This document shows, piece by piece, positions 1 to 14,400 of a DNA stretch of 64,000 nt (the first letter of the stretch is position 1; every line of letters starts with the position of its first letter). Location: the NCBI GenBank assembly GCA_019095985.1, contig CM032661.1:17097612-17161611 (forward strand). The letters run 5' to 3'. This stretch comes from Streblospio benedicti. Lineage: Eukaryota > Annelida > Polychaeta > Spionida > Spionidae. Position numbers and translations under genes: made by a program. The notes under the pieces are model-generated. The model saw only the letters and a program-made list of their open reading frames with translations. It searched no databases and was not told where the DNA came from.

Positions 1-1213
1 GAAAAATCAAATGTTTGATCCACGTACAGTTTTATATATTCCAGCAAATAATTGACTATCTCTATTTGACTTGAGAGAAATACCATTTTAGCAGTTACAT
101 GCCAATGGTTTGACATGTTTGTTTTAACTATGATGTGAGAAGCAACCCTATGTTTTTCTCTCTCAATAATTCATGATGGTTCATAAATATTTCTCTTCTA
201 ACACACCTGTAATTTTTAGCGTTGATTTATAACTGATTTTGTATTTTTGTATTTTTCATCATACTATCAATAAACAGTTTTAATTCTATTATTGAACGAA
301 TGATCACTACAGACTGCAATCCTCTGCATACATTAAGATAAAACAAAGCAAATTGACCTACACACCACAAAAGGACCATTTTACAAGTGTGGCCTGTAAG
401 TGGAGTTGCACTTTAACATACCATAGTACGATACTTACTCCAGTTGCTTCCTGTGATCAGTTTGATCCCTCTATGAATGGCCAGGAACGTGGGAGGTGAA
501 CGAACCTTTACATGCACTAGTATTTCTTGTGTATGATGGATGGATTTGACCTTCATGTTAAACTATAAATGGTTCCTTTATTGTTAAGACCGTCACTATG
601 TCTAACATGGTCCCTATTCACTTAAATGGTTGTGTCAAATCATTCGCCATTATGACTAAAGCTATTATGTAATCTAGCTATGGGTGATAATTAATAGTTC
701 TGTTTGTGTTGGCATAACACTGTTCAATCTTGAATAAGATTGTATCTAACGCTATTATTTAATCTAGCTATGGGTGATAATTAATAGTTCTGTTTGTGTT
801 GCTATAACATTACTCAATCTTTAATAAGATTGTATCTTAATCTTATAAGAGACCGTATTTTAGTGTGCCATTCATACAGATCACTTTCTTCTGTGGCCTA
901 TCATTCAATATTTGATTTCTTATTTTCACAATTTCAACATACCAACTAAGCAGTGGGATCTGACGCATTCTATGTAACAATATGACATCCGTTGCACACA
1001 GACACATGTTGGTCCATTAATATAATATATAAATCCTGGCATTGATACTATCCTCTCCAACATCCCTCTATTAGATTTAAAGGATAAGCAAGCATCTCTA
1101 TCCATAGTCCTCAGTTAAGCATACACACTCAGTCTTAACGGGACACTGGATCCAGAAAACGCATACACAGTAACCACCACTTATTATACTAAACCATCCT
1201 TCTTTCCCTGCAG
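1..1213. other. AT-rich non-coding stretch upstream of first visible MAM exon
   Basis: No convincing coding exon is seen here. It is probably an intron of the large MAM gene, because the first visible exon begins directly after a splice acceptor and inside the protein. A short piece at 449-498 is open in one frame and lies between acceptor-like and donor-like sequences. It would join in frame only if an alternative acceptor at 1217-1218 were used, so it is not called as an exon. The signal-peptide exon is presumably further upstream, outside the window. Confidence 0.5.
661..840. repeat. Two-copy tandem repeat, 90-bp period
   Basis: Two copies of a roughly 90-bp unit start at 661 and 751. Both begin with GCTATTAT and share the core AATCTAGCTATGGGTGATAA, and they differ at only a few positions. 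It is non-coding and lies upstream of the first visible MAM exon. Confidence 0.85.
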
Positions 1214-2420
1214 GCCAGGAGCGTGTCCCGGCCCCGGCGCCAGGCTACCACCGTCCCCTACTGGTGCACGTTTGACGGTGCCTCACTATGTCCAGGCATG
1301 GAGCAGTGGACGGGCGACCAGTTCGACTGGACAGTGATTTCTGGCCCCACGAAATCGCTCAGCACTGGCCCCGACCGCGCCCACAGCGGCGAGTACTATG
1401 CCTATATCGAGGCCAGCAACCCGAGGAAAAGGGATGACGCCGCTGTGTGAGTAACAATAAGCAATGTTCCAATGTGATTGGTTATTGACGATGTATTGGG
1501 TGCTCTCATGCGTATGGTAATATTGAATGAACTTGGTATGCAGCATAAGGTCTCATGATTTTATTATAATATTACCCTTCTGTCACTTCTTACCAAACGT
1601 ATATTCAAATACACAACAGTTGGTTTGAAAACTACAGTCTCCTCTTCATGGATAGATACATTTTAAAATAAAAATTCACACATATATAACAATATTATTA
1701 ATATATTACCTATACGTGAATTTATACAAGTATATATTGCACAACTTAACTGAGTATTTGTATGGGGAAATGATGCACTCCATGAACCATTGTATTGGTT
1801 AAAGCTTATGTTTAATTTGAGGTTTTAACATGAAGGTAGTCTGGTTTTGAATTTTACTTGGTGATATAGAAGCGTAACTTGCCATCAATGACTATCACTT
1901 TTTCTATACAACCATCCTGTCTCCAATTGCAGCCTTATCCTGCCCGCCAACTTCCCCACAGGCCAGTATTGCTTCGGCTTCTGGTACCATATGTACGGCT
2001 TCCACATAAACAGTCTCATTGTGAACCGTATTGAGGGATTTCCCACAGCGCCCACTTTCGTGCTCGAATGGATTCAACAGAAAGACAAGGGGAATGTGTG
2101 GCTTCAGGCGGAGGTCCCCATTTTCCTGAACCAAGGAGACAGGGTATGTGAGGGTAATTTTGATGAGCACGGTGTTCTTCTACAAGATGTGTTCTCTTTC
2201 ATAATTACATATTCAATATTAGTAATTCATGAATAAAGTCAGTAGCAGCAAGTATTGTTAAGGAAGTCTAAAATAGAAATGTTCGATTTTCATAAGTTGG
2301 TAGCTTTAGTTCCGATTTATTTTCTTCACTTTCCAGATATCAATAATGGCGACAACAGGCACTCAGTACACAGGAGACATAGCCATTGATGATGTGGTAC
2401 TTTATGCTGGGGACTGTGGC
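1214..2420 (+). other. MAM domain 1 (three exons)
   Basis: The first visible exon carries WCTFDG and FDWTV, then AYIEASNPRK, the standard first half of a MAM domain. It ends in phase 2 within a valine codon (GT|C). Exon 1933-2143 gives the middle part, with YCFGFWYHMYG and LEWIQQKDKG. Exon 2337-3135 gives the last strand, YTGDIAIDDVVLYAGDCG, and then becomes the Thr-rich linker. The four usual MAM cysteines are present (WCTF, LCPG, YCFG, DCGN). The same three-part exon plan recurs through the gene. Confidence 0.9.
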
Positions 2421-5400
2421 AACCAACCTACACCACCGACTACTCCAATACCACCGACCACCACTACTACTCCAACAACTACAACTACCACTCCAACAAC
2501 TACAACTACTACTCCAACTACCACAACTACCACCCCAACAACTACAACTACTACTCCCACCACCACAACTACCACTCCAACCACCACAACTACCACTCCA
2601 ACAACTACAACTACCACCCCAACAACTACAATTACCACCCCAACAACTACAACTACTACAACCTACTCCCACCACCACAACTACCACTCCAACCACCACA
2701 ACTACCACTCCAACAACTACAACTACCACTGCAACAACTACAACTACCACACCAACAACTACAACCACCACTCCAACAACTACAACTACTACACCACCAA
2801 CAACAACTACCACTCCGACCACCACAACTACCACCCCAACAACTACAACTACTACCCCAACCACCACAACTACCACTCCAACCACCACAACTACCACCCC
2901 AACAACTACAACTACCACACCAACAACTACAACTACCACCCCAACAACTACAACTACCACCCCAACAACTACAACTACCACCCCAACAACTACAACTACT
3001 ACTCCAACCACCACAACTACCACCCCAACAACTACAACTACCAGACCAACTACTACAACCTCCACTCCTACAACCAGGACAACTGCTCAAACGTCCACAA
3101 CACGACCAACAACACCAACAGTCCCTCAAAATTGTGTGAGTATAAAAATGGCATTTCAATATATTATTGCAATTTACCCTAAAAGAGTCAATACAATGTA
3201 GCCTTTTCCAACTACAAACTACAAAGAAGCATTGGTAAACATTCTTAAATTTACATATCAACTCTGTTGAATCACATTGTTGACATCCTCCAGAGCAAAA
3301 TACATGTAAAGTGATTTACTTGCTGATTACACGAAGTATAAATCTTTGGTGATGTATATACACAGAATATGTCGACATCATCCAGTGACTTTCACTATCA
3401 GCATTAATTAATAGACACTCTTCAATGAAAGCAGGCATCCATATAAGAGCAAGCATCTTCTCACCGTGCCTCGATTGTTTCAGACGTGCCATCCTGTGTA
3501 CGCCGCTGTGCCCGGACACACGGCATGCATTGGGCCGTCCTCGGGGCTCCTGCCCGGCTCAGGTCTCGCCCCAGCTGACACAGCCCTCATCACCAATATG
3601 CACAACGTGTACCGCGCTACAGCGGACCCACCGGCAGCCAACATGCTCACCATGGTAATACACCTAAACGAGCTTTTTCAATTCAAAATATGGTATACAC
3701 ATAACAAATTCGCTTACCATATGGACTTTAAGTTAAGATTGAAAAATGTAAATCTTAACATGTTGTGATTGTTTGAGTTTTATAGCCTGATGTGTATGCA
3801 AAAACAGGTGGCAATGATCACATCAACACCATATCGATTTTTTTTAAATACGGGGCCTCTACCATGTCCCACTGTAACATATTATACCTGTTTCAAGACT
3901 GCACCTATTTATATCTCCATGGTGACTCATTCAGGTCTAAGGCACGGTAGGCTACTATATAGAGTCTGTGACTTTTCAGAGCTGGGATTCTGAGATCGCT
4001 GCTCTGGCCCAGAAGTGGGCTGATGCCTGCCAGTTTGAGCACGATGCCAATAGCGCCAGGATAATGCCTGGTGAGTAGCGATTGTCTTTTTTTTGCACCA
4101 GATAGCATCAGGATTGTCATAGCGGGAAGAACCATATATGCAAAGTATGATGGATTATTGGGAAATATAGTGAGGTTGCATTTCGACAATTATGTTACTC
4201 TAGTCTTAGTTTTCATGTCCATACAAATGTCCACTTTGTATCTTCAGTTTACTGCGGCAACATATATATGCATGTAAGTAAATCATCATGATAAGGAAAG
4301 AATAAAGCAATATATAAATAGTCAGCTATCACAGACATATCCATCATCTAGTGTCAATATATATTTTACAGGCAAGTTTGGCTGGATTGGTCAGAACATC
4401 GCACGCTGGTCCGCAGCAGTTAGCTGGGATCAGGTAGTCCAGCTCTGGTATGATGAGGTTAATGACTTCACATATGGTCAGGAGCCAGCGGCTGGTGCGG
4501 TCATTGGTCATTATACACAGGTTAGTGGGGAACTGGTAATTTTTTGTGCAGTATGTTTGTGTTTGTCATCAGTCATTATACTTATGCTTAGATAGTCATT
4601 ATGTGTTCCTCAGTCATAGGTCACTTTAAAAACAGTGGTTATCTTTTGCTGTGGATATTTCTTTTCTCGGTAGAACATTTTAACAGGGAGGTATCTTTGG
4701 TCTCTCCATCTGCATGCATTAATTGCTATCCGTCATCGCGTGTTGTATAGGTGATGTGGGCGATGTCGAACCGAGTAGGATGTGGCTACTCTGTCTGTGA
4801 TGATGGCTTTCACTACTATGTGTGCAACTACGGACCAGGGTGAGTGACAGGGCACAATCTCAGATTGTGGGGAGGGAGGGAGGGTGGCTAATATACAGTC
4901 AAATGGTTCAATAATGCACACAAATTCCTCTCACCTTTGAATGGGTGACTAAGATTTCTAGGTATTTCTTTATCTGCCAATGTATGAACCACAAAACAAT
5001 CACTGTGACAAATTTACTTGTGAACTGCAGAGAACCAGACTAGACAAATGAAAGTGTCAAGCTTAAATGTTTACTTAAATACATTGCTTTGTACGTTAAA
5101 TGAAATGGCATGTCTCAATATGAACTGAGAATATTGCTTCAAGACGGTCCCAAGAGAATGGAAATTAGTGTACTCTGTGTGAAAATATGAACCATTATAG
5201 AGCAGCTGATACAGGATAGCAGGAGAGCGGGTGTATCTAATCAATATACTATATTGTACTTTTAGAGGAAACTATGATGACATTACAAAGCCGTGGGAGC
5301 TTGGCACGCCATGCGCTACCTGCACTGCATCAGGAGCCACATGCTCGGACAATGCCTGCTGTAAGTACTGGAGGACGCTGCTCTGTAACATGACCATTTG

Positions 5401-8400
5401 CTCAGTAACTACAACATGTCCTACATAGTCAACCTGCTGTAAGAGATGTGGATATGTAATGCTAGATATGGCTATACTATTCCACTGCAGGGAATAGGAA
5501 AAAACAGCAATTTCTGAGGAACAGATAAATTTTTTTACCTTTTTGGGGCTAATGTTTGGAGGTAAAACAAATGCAAACACCCTCTAAAGCACATGAATAC
5601 TCCTGGATTAATTTTCTCAATCACCGATCCACTTGGTTTAATTATTTGCAGTAGAGTCTCTCTTCTATTAAGACCACCTGATTGCTAGTATCAGGTGGTC
5701 TTGATAGAGAGGTTGGTTCTCTGTAAAGTTTTACAATGGTCAGTGCTAAAAGGTCAACACCTGGGAAAAGGAAATGCCCTTTCTATAACTGCAATACCTT
5801 TGTATCGAGGTAGTCTTTTTTATAGAGGTGTTTATCTTTATAATGTGGTTTGTTGCAGCCTGCGGTGGCAAGGTGTGCTATAACGGGGGTACGCTCGACA
5901 CGACCACGTGCACATGCTCCTGTGTGCTTGATTTCTACAACCCGGACGATTGTTCAGGTGAGATAAGACCCATTATAATTGTATCATTGCCTCGCCATCA
6001 GCTTAAACTAAAAACGTATTGTACACATATCGTTTTTATGTGTGTATTTATATTTGCACGTATGTATTCGGACAGCCATCAGTGTTAAAATTGATCGATT
6101 TTTTAAAAAATATTTTTAGAAGTAAAGCTGTTATTGAACCTCAGCATTATGCGACCAATGCCATCTTGGCACTTTTGATCTAGTTAAGCGTTGGTTTCAA
6201 TCTTTTGCGTTACACTTATCTTATTATCTTATTAGCTTAACCTTCAGTATCACACAGACAAGTGCAGATACGACTAATACTAAATAGATGGTTAAATCTA
6301 CACTTTTTTATTTCTAACTGTATCAGTAACCTCTACATTCATTTCTAAGGTGAATGGACAGTTACACCCATATAATATAACATTTGTCAATGGTATTCTA
6401 TTTTATGTTATAGTGGATTGTAGCAGGTCAGACATTGTTGACCCACCACAATGCTCTCTTTATCCTGAGAACTCATGCCTGATCTACTTCAATGTGCCAC
6501 ATGAGTGTCCTGTCAGATGCAAGGTGTGCTTAGGTAAGTTCTGACCAGAACAAACCACCTGTGTTTTGTTTCCAGTTCTCCAAGCTCATTCACTCTACCT
6601 CAACACTTATCTCGAGCCATGCAAATACTTGGATGCCATCACTGACAGAAGCTCATGTAGTACATTACAGATTGTAATGTCTTGTGACTCTCCAAGTATT
6701 GTCTTCCATCACCACATGAATACTAGACATGTTTACAACACTGCTACATTGTCTCTTGTTTAGGATATAGTGAATGATAAAATTGAATTTAACTCACTTC
6801 TCTTACCATGCTTTTGGATACGTCTAATATCCCTAAATAATACTGATAATCCTATATAGAATGACTGTGTGACATACGTGGTTTGTATACAAAGTTAAAA
6901 TTTTATTGAATATATATAAAATAGGCACTCTAATACTATTTTTGTCTAACAATTATCTTGTAGCATCATCTCTTTTTCCTGATAAATAATCATTGTTATC
7001 TTGCTTTACAGGAGGAGGTTTGAGTGGAGGAAATCCCAACTGCGTTACCCCAACACTTTCTACTGCAACCACTCCAAGAACAACCACAACTACTCAAAGG
7101 ACAACCATCACAACTCCTACCACCACGACTACTACACGAACCACCACAACTACCAATCCCACCACCACAAGCACTGCGTCAACTACCAGCCAACGATCCA
7201 CTACACCAGGAACAGTGGTGCAATCCTGTGACTTTGAAAGTGACTCCAGCCCAATATGCAGCCTCATCCAGTCGGCCAATGACCAGATGGACTGGCAAAG
7301 ATACAGTGGCTCAACACCATCAGCAGACACTGGACCTTTCACTGCCTATCAGGGTACCTACTACTTGTACATGGAGGCAAGCGGGCAGCAGCAAGGTGAC
7401 AAGGCCATGTGAGTACACACACCTGGCGTTCATAAAGTATGAAAGCATGAAAGTGTTTTTTTCTATTTCAAAATAGTAGCAAGCAATAAAACTGTTTGTT
7501 ATCGTTTAAATAAAAAAAATATTTCTATTTAATATAGATTTCATATGTTTGTGACCTTAATATAGAAGGACTGAACCCGAAATCCTTCTTATAAGTTGTA
7601 TTTATATTCCAGCCTTCATGATTTTCACACTTCTATTTTCAGTCTATACTTTCCTGCCTCTGTACCAGGCGGCGACTACTGCCTGACGTTTGCATTTAGC
7701 ATGTACGGCTGGCACATTGGTTCACTGGCAGTGGTGGCCGAGTCACCCGCAGGCCAACAGGTGGTTCTGTGGGAGGAGAGCGGCAACCACGGCCCACTCT
7801 GGTTCTCTACCATGCTCTCTGTTTCCCTAACCAGTGGACAGAAGGTGAGAGGGATTGTCATCTGCTTTGTTTAGGATTATCTCATTTATTTGGTTCTTAT
7901 CCTATGCTAAAATTGAGATGCATTGATAACTACAACTATAACAACAATTACTTATAGCATACTACTTAGGTAGACTAACATTTTCCCTATTGGACAGCCA
8001 ATTCAAAGGGGCTAATTCAAATGGCATAACAAAATTTATACATGTAAATACTCAATAGTACATCGGTAAGGGTCCCTAAATTTGTAAGTTAATGAGATGT
8101 TTGTAATGTAGTTATATTGTTGATAATTTCCTTTGTTTCATATATGTTTAATGTTTACATGCTGCATTTCAGCTGGGCTTTGTTGCCACACGAGGCGAGG
8201 AGTATGCAGGGGATATAGCGATTGACAGTGTGTCTCTTGCTGCTGGCACCTGTGCCGGATTGTCTACTCAACCCAGCACACCAACCAAACCCACCTCTAC
8301 AACACCAAGCACCACAACCACATCAACAACTACAAAGACACCTACAATTACCATGACTACAGCCACATCAAGACCTTCAACTACCACAACATCTACTACC

Positions 8401-11400
8401 ACCACATCTACTACCACCACAAGCCCTACTACTGCTACAACTCCAACAACTACACGACCTACTGGTCCACCATCAACCATTGTACAGTCCTGTGATTTTG
8501 AAAGTAATAGTCTAACAGATGCACAGTGTGCATTGAGCCAGAGTCAGACAGATAATTTTGACTGGACAGTTTGGACACGCAACACTCCTTCTGGAGATAC
8601 AGGCCCAAATGGTGCTTATAGTGGAAACTACTACATCTATATTGAGGCCAGTAATCCGCGGAAATTGAACGACCAGGCTGTGTGAGTATCCCAAGTGTGA
8701 CTATAATAAACTAAAACTGTATTACTTGATTGACTTTATTTTTTCCATGCATCAGTAAAACGTGTAGAATTTCACGAGTTATTTTTTTTGTTTCCAGCTT
8801 GACCTTTCCATCATTTGTCAGTAATAGCATATACTGTGTATCCATGGCTTACAACATGAGGGGACAGCACATGAACCAGTTGGTCGTGGCTACAGAGAGT
8901 GGTTCCGGTGTCAGAACTACTATCTGGTCCCAGTCCGGTAATCAGGGAACAGCCTGGAAGACCGTGAGGACTACTGTCAATGTGCCAGCTGGTGAAGTGG
9001 TGAGGCCATTAACCTTTGATTAAATTACAATTGTATTGTATTACAATAAGTCAACAGATAAATACTTAGTATTGCACAATTCATTTTTGCAAGTGATTTT
9101 TAGAAATCTGAATCTCTTTCAGCTTGCACTTATTGGTTTTGTCGGAGAGGAGTTTGCTGGGGATATAGCTGTGGACAATATTGTAATAAGCTCGGGAGCA
9201 TGTGGCGGAGTTGGACCCGCAACTACAACTACTGCAAGGACTACAACTACGATCTCCACACCATCTACCACTATCAGAACCCCATCTCCCACAACTTTCC
9301 CATCTACAACTACAACTCGTACCACGACAACACCTCCTACTACCACAACTCCTACCACAACTACACGACCTACTGGTCCACCATCAACCATACTCCAGTC
9401 TTGTGACTTTGAAAGTAATAGTCTTACAGATGCACAGTGTGAGTTGAGCCAGAGTCAGAGAGATAATTTTGACTGGACGGTTTGGACACGCAGCACTCCT
9501 TCTGGAGATACAGGCCCAAACGGTGCTTATAGTGGAAACTACTACATCTATATTGAGGCCAGTAATCCAAGGAAATTGAACGACCAAGCAGTGTAAGTAC
9601 ATGTACACTAAGTGTGACTATAAGGAACTACATTGTAATACCGTATTACTGGATAGATGTCGTACTTTATATGTACCCATAAAACTTAGACTTTTATGAG
9701 GTAATGGATGTTTCTTTTGTTTCCAGGTTGAACTTTCCATCATCTATCAGTAATGGTGTATACTGTGTATCCATGGCTTACAATATGAACGGACAGCACA
9801 TGAACCAGTTGGTTGTGGCAACAGAAAGTTTTTCTGGTATGAGGACCACTATTTGGTCCCAGTCTGGTGATCAGGGAACAGCCTGGAAGACCGTGAGGAC
9901 CACTGTCAATGTGCCAGCTGGTGAAGTGGTGAGGCCATTAACAGTTGATTATTTTACTTAGTATATCCATAAGTCAACGCAGAAATACTTAGTACTGCAC
10001 AATCCATTTTTCCAAGTGAATATAGAAATCTGGTTCTCTTTCAGATTGCACTTATTGGTTTTGTCGGAGAGGAGTTTGCTGGAGATATAGCTGTGGACAA
10101 TATTGTAATAACCTCTGGAACATGTGGCGGAGTTGGACCCGCAACTACTACTACTCCAAGAACTACAACTACTACTCCAAGAACTACAACTACCACTATC
10201 AGAACCCCATCACCCACTACTTCCCCATCTACATCCTCAACTCGTACCACAACAACAACGCCTACTACCACAACTCTCACCACAACTACACGACCTACTG
10301 GTCCACCATCAACCATACTACAGTCTTGTGACTTTGAAAGTAATAGTCTTATAGATGCACACTGTGCATTGAGCCAAAGTCAGAGAGATAATTTTGACTG
10401 GACGGTTTGGACACGCAGCACTCCTTCTGGAGATACAGGCCCAAACGGTGCTTATAGTGGAAACTACTACATCTATATTGAGGCCAGTAATCCACGGAAA
10501 TTGAACGACCAGGCAGTGTGAGTATCCCAAGTGCGACTATATTGAACTAAACCTGCATTACTTGATAGACATTATAATTTCATTTGCCCTTCAAACCTAT
10601 AGACTTTCAGGTGTTCATGCATTCTTTTTTTGTTTCCAGCTTGAACTTTCCGTCATCTATCAGTAATGGTGTATACTGTGTATCAATGGCTTACAATATG
10701 AACGGACAGCACATGAACCAGTTGGTCGTGGCGACAGAGAGTGTTTCTGGTGTGAGGACCACTATTTGGTCCCAGTCTGGTGATCAGGGAACAGCCTGGA
10801 AGACCATAAGGACCACTGTCAATGTGCCAGCTGGTGAAGTGGTGAGGCCCTTAAAATTTTATTAATCTACTTAGTGTTATAATCCATGTAAGTCAATACA
10901 GCAATATCATACAATTCATGTTTTCCAAGTATTTATTACAATCTGATTCTCTTTCAGATTGCGCTTATTGGTTTTGTTGGGGAGGAGTTTGCTGGAGATA
11001 TAGCTGTGGACAATATTGTAATAAGTTTGGGAGCATGTGGGGGAGTTGGACCGGCAACTACTACTACTCCAAGAACTACAGTTACTATCTCCACAACCCC
11101 ATCTACTACCTCACATTCCCCATCTCCCTCTACTTCTCCATCCACAACATCAACTCGTACCACTACAACAGCTCCTACTACCACAACTCCCACCACGACT
11201 ACACGACCTACTGGTCCACCATCAACTATAGTACAGTCATGTGACTTTGAGAGTAATAGTCTTAAAGACGCAGATTGTGCATTGAGCCAGAGTCAGACAG
11301 ATAATTTTGACTGGACGGTTTGGACACGCAACACTCCTTCTGGAGATACAGGCCCAAACGGTGCTTATAGTGGAAACTACTACATCTACATTGAGGCCAG

Positions 11401-14400
11401 TAATCCGCGGAAATTGAACGATCAGGCTGTGTGAGCATCCTACTTTTGAAAATAATGGACTAAAACCATATGACTTGATTGACTTTATTATTTCCATATA
11501 TCAGTAAAACATTGAGAATTTCAGGAATTAATGTGTTTTTTGTTTTTTTGTTTCCAGCTTGAACTTTCCATCGTCTATCAGTAATGGTGTATACTGTACA
11601 TCCATGGCTTACAATATGAACGGACAGCACATGAACCAGTTGGTCGTGGCTACAGAGAGTGTTTCTGGTGTGAGGACCACTATTTGGTCCCAGTCTGGTG
11701 ATCAGGGAACAGCCTGGAAGACCATGAGGACCACCGTCAATGTGCCAGCTGGTGAAGTGGTGAGACCATTAACCATTTGTACAGTTATTACCTACTGTAA
11801 TGAGTATTAATACCATACAGAATAAATTTATTTTGAATCTTTACGCCATATTATATCTTTACAAAGTATGTTGAGATGAACTTATAGTACTAGTTCCATT
11901 GTTGTTCGCAACCTAGATTGATGAGTTCCCATTTCAGGTGTGTAAGTTTCTTTGATTTTGCCTCCAATTGTAATTGTTTCTTGTTCTTATTCAGCTTGCA
12001 CTCATTGGTTTTGTTGGCGAGGAGTTTGCTGGAGATATTGCTGTGGACAATATTGTAGTAAGCTCTGGAGCATGTGGTGGAGTTGGACCTGCAACTACAA
12101 CTACTGCAAGAACTACAACTACGATCTCAACAACACCATCCACGAGAACCTCATCTTCAACAACTTCCCCATCTACAACCTCAACTCGTACCACTACAAC
12201 AACATCAACTACCACAACTCCCACTACAACTACACGACCTACTGGTCCACCATCAACCATAGTACAGTCTTGTGATTTTGAAAGTGATAGTCTTACAGAT
12301 GCACAGTGTGCGTTGAGCCAGAGTCAGAGAGATAATTTTGACTGGACGGTTTGGACACGCAACACTCCTTCTGGAGATACTGGTCCAAACGGTGCTTATA
12401 GTGGATTCTACTACATCTATATTGAGGCCAGTAATCCACGGAAATTGAACGACCAGGCAGTGTGAGTATCGTAAACGTAGGAACAGCTCATCTGAATGGT
12501 GTCCATTTCTTTCCCCTTTTGGCATTAAAGATAACAAGTGCATTATAATCACTTCCACTGTCAAAATCTATTTCTAAAGCATTCAATACTGAAGACTCAT
12601 AATATATTCTATAAATGATTTCAAAATGTTCGTCTGTTTTCAGCTTGCACTTTCCACCATCTATCAGTAATGGTGTATACTGTATATCCATGGCTTACAA
12701 CATGAACGGACAGCACATGAACCAGTTGGTCGTGGCTACAGAGAGTGTTTCTGGTGTGAGGACCACTATTTGGTCCCAGTCTGGTGATCAGGGAACAGCC
12801 TGGAAGACCATGAGGACCACCGTCAATGTGCCAGCTGGTGAAGTGGTGAGGCCATTGATCTTTGATTAAATGACGTAATATGTAAGTCAACACATCAATA
12901 TCTCAGAATCATTTTTTCAAGTATTTATTGGCGTCTGGTTCTCTTTCAGATTGCACTCATTGGTTTTGTCGGAGAGGAGTTTGCCGGAGATATAGCTGTG
13001 GACAATATTGTCATAAGCTCGGGAGCATGTGGCGGAGTTGGACCCGCAACTACAAGTACTGCAAGGCCTACAACTACAATCTCCACCACACAATCTACCA
13101 CTTCACGGACCCCATCACCCATTACTACCCAACCTTCTGCAACAAGTTCTGCAACCACAATGCGTACCACCACAACCTCTTCCACCACTACCACCACCAC
13201 CACGTTCATTCCACCGTTTGATGCTAATCAATACTGCTCCTTTGAGTCTGGATTCCTCAACGATGCTACCTGCAACCTTGTACAGGATCAGCAGGATCAC
13301 TTTAACTGGACAGTTCAGTCTGGCCCCACTCCTTCGGATCTAACTGGGCCGGACAGGGCTTACCGAGGAAACTACTACATCTACATAGAAGGCAGCCAAC
13401 CACGGCAGCCCAATGATACTGCTGTGTAAGTGTGCGATCTCAGCTATTTTATTCAGAACGTCTCCTGTGAATAACAAATTCTGGTGAATCAAAATCCTTT
13501 TGTTTCCTCAAAAAGTTCATTATGGAATGTATTACTGGTCTCATAAGTAACAAAAACAAAAGTAAATTGTATCATCATCAGTATATTGAATTAACTCTGT
13601 GCATTATCGTGTGTCTGAACTTTAGCCCTATTTACAATTGCTTACATGAAGTACTTTGCTGCACATTACATTTGACTGCACATTTTCAGCCTGCTGCTAC
13701 CGAACTACCAGGCCAATGCCGAATTGTGTGTGTCATTCGCGTACCACATGTATGGACGCCACATGAACACGCTACAGGTGGGCACATGACACACCTTATA
13801 ATGGCTTCCAACATATATGCCAGTTGGGTCAGTGAAAAAGTGGATCGCTCATTCAAAAACACGAGCAAAATAGGGGTATAAACGTAACCAAAGCTGAAAA
13901 TTAAATTGTGTTGATTAGCATCTCAACCCTTCACTGATTATCTTAAGATGCAAATCTCAAAACCTTGACCCATAAAATCTACAATATGAAACAAACTAAT
14001 GCAAAAGTTTGCATAGAAACATGCCATTTAAACTGGACGTTTTTTTTCCATCTCAAGCTGGCTTTCATCAACTCCCAGACCAACAGCAGAAGTGTGGTGT
14101 GGTCTCAGACTGGCGACAAAGGCGACCAGTGGTACACCGCGCAGGTCACTGTGAGCGTCCCCGGTAATGACAGGGTGAGTTTTGTCATGAGGCAATTCTG
14201 CACAATAGGCACTGCTACTCTACACAGAGGCCATCTCATAATAACACCATTTCTAGAGGTCACAAGTCTTCATAATGTGGAAAAAATATAGTAAACCTCC
14301 ACGTGCCACTTTTCTATTCAGATGGCTTGGGGCAGGTGGTCTTTATTCAGAGGTACTATAGATTCATTTTGCGTCCTTGCGTGTTCAGCTCATATGATAA

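Noticed and set aside
449-498. Possible short exon upstream of MAM1
   Set aside because: It has splice-like borders and one open frame, but joins MAM1 in frame only through an alternative acceptor; 50 bp open by chance is likely.
2340-3065. Long antisense open frame of Val/Gly repeats
   Set aside because: It is the reverse complement of the Thr/Pro coding repeat; all frames of this tract are open because of its composition.
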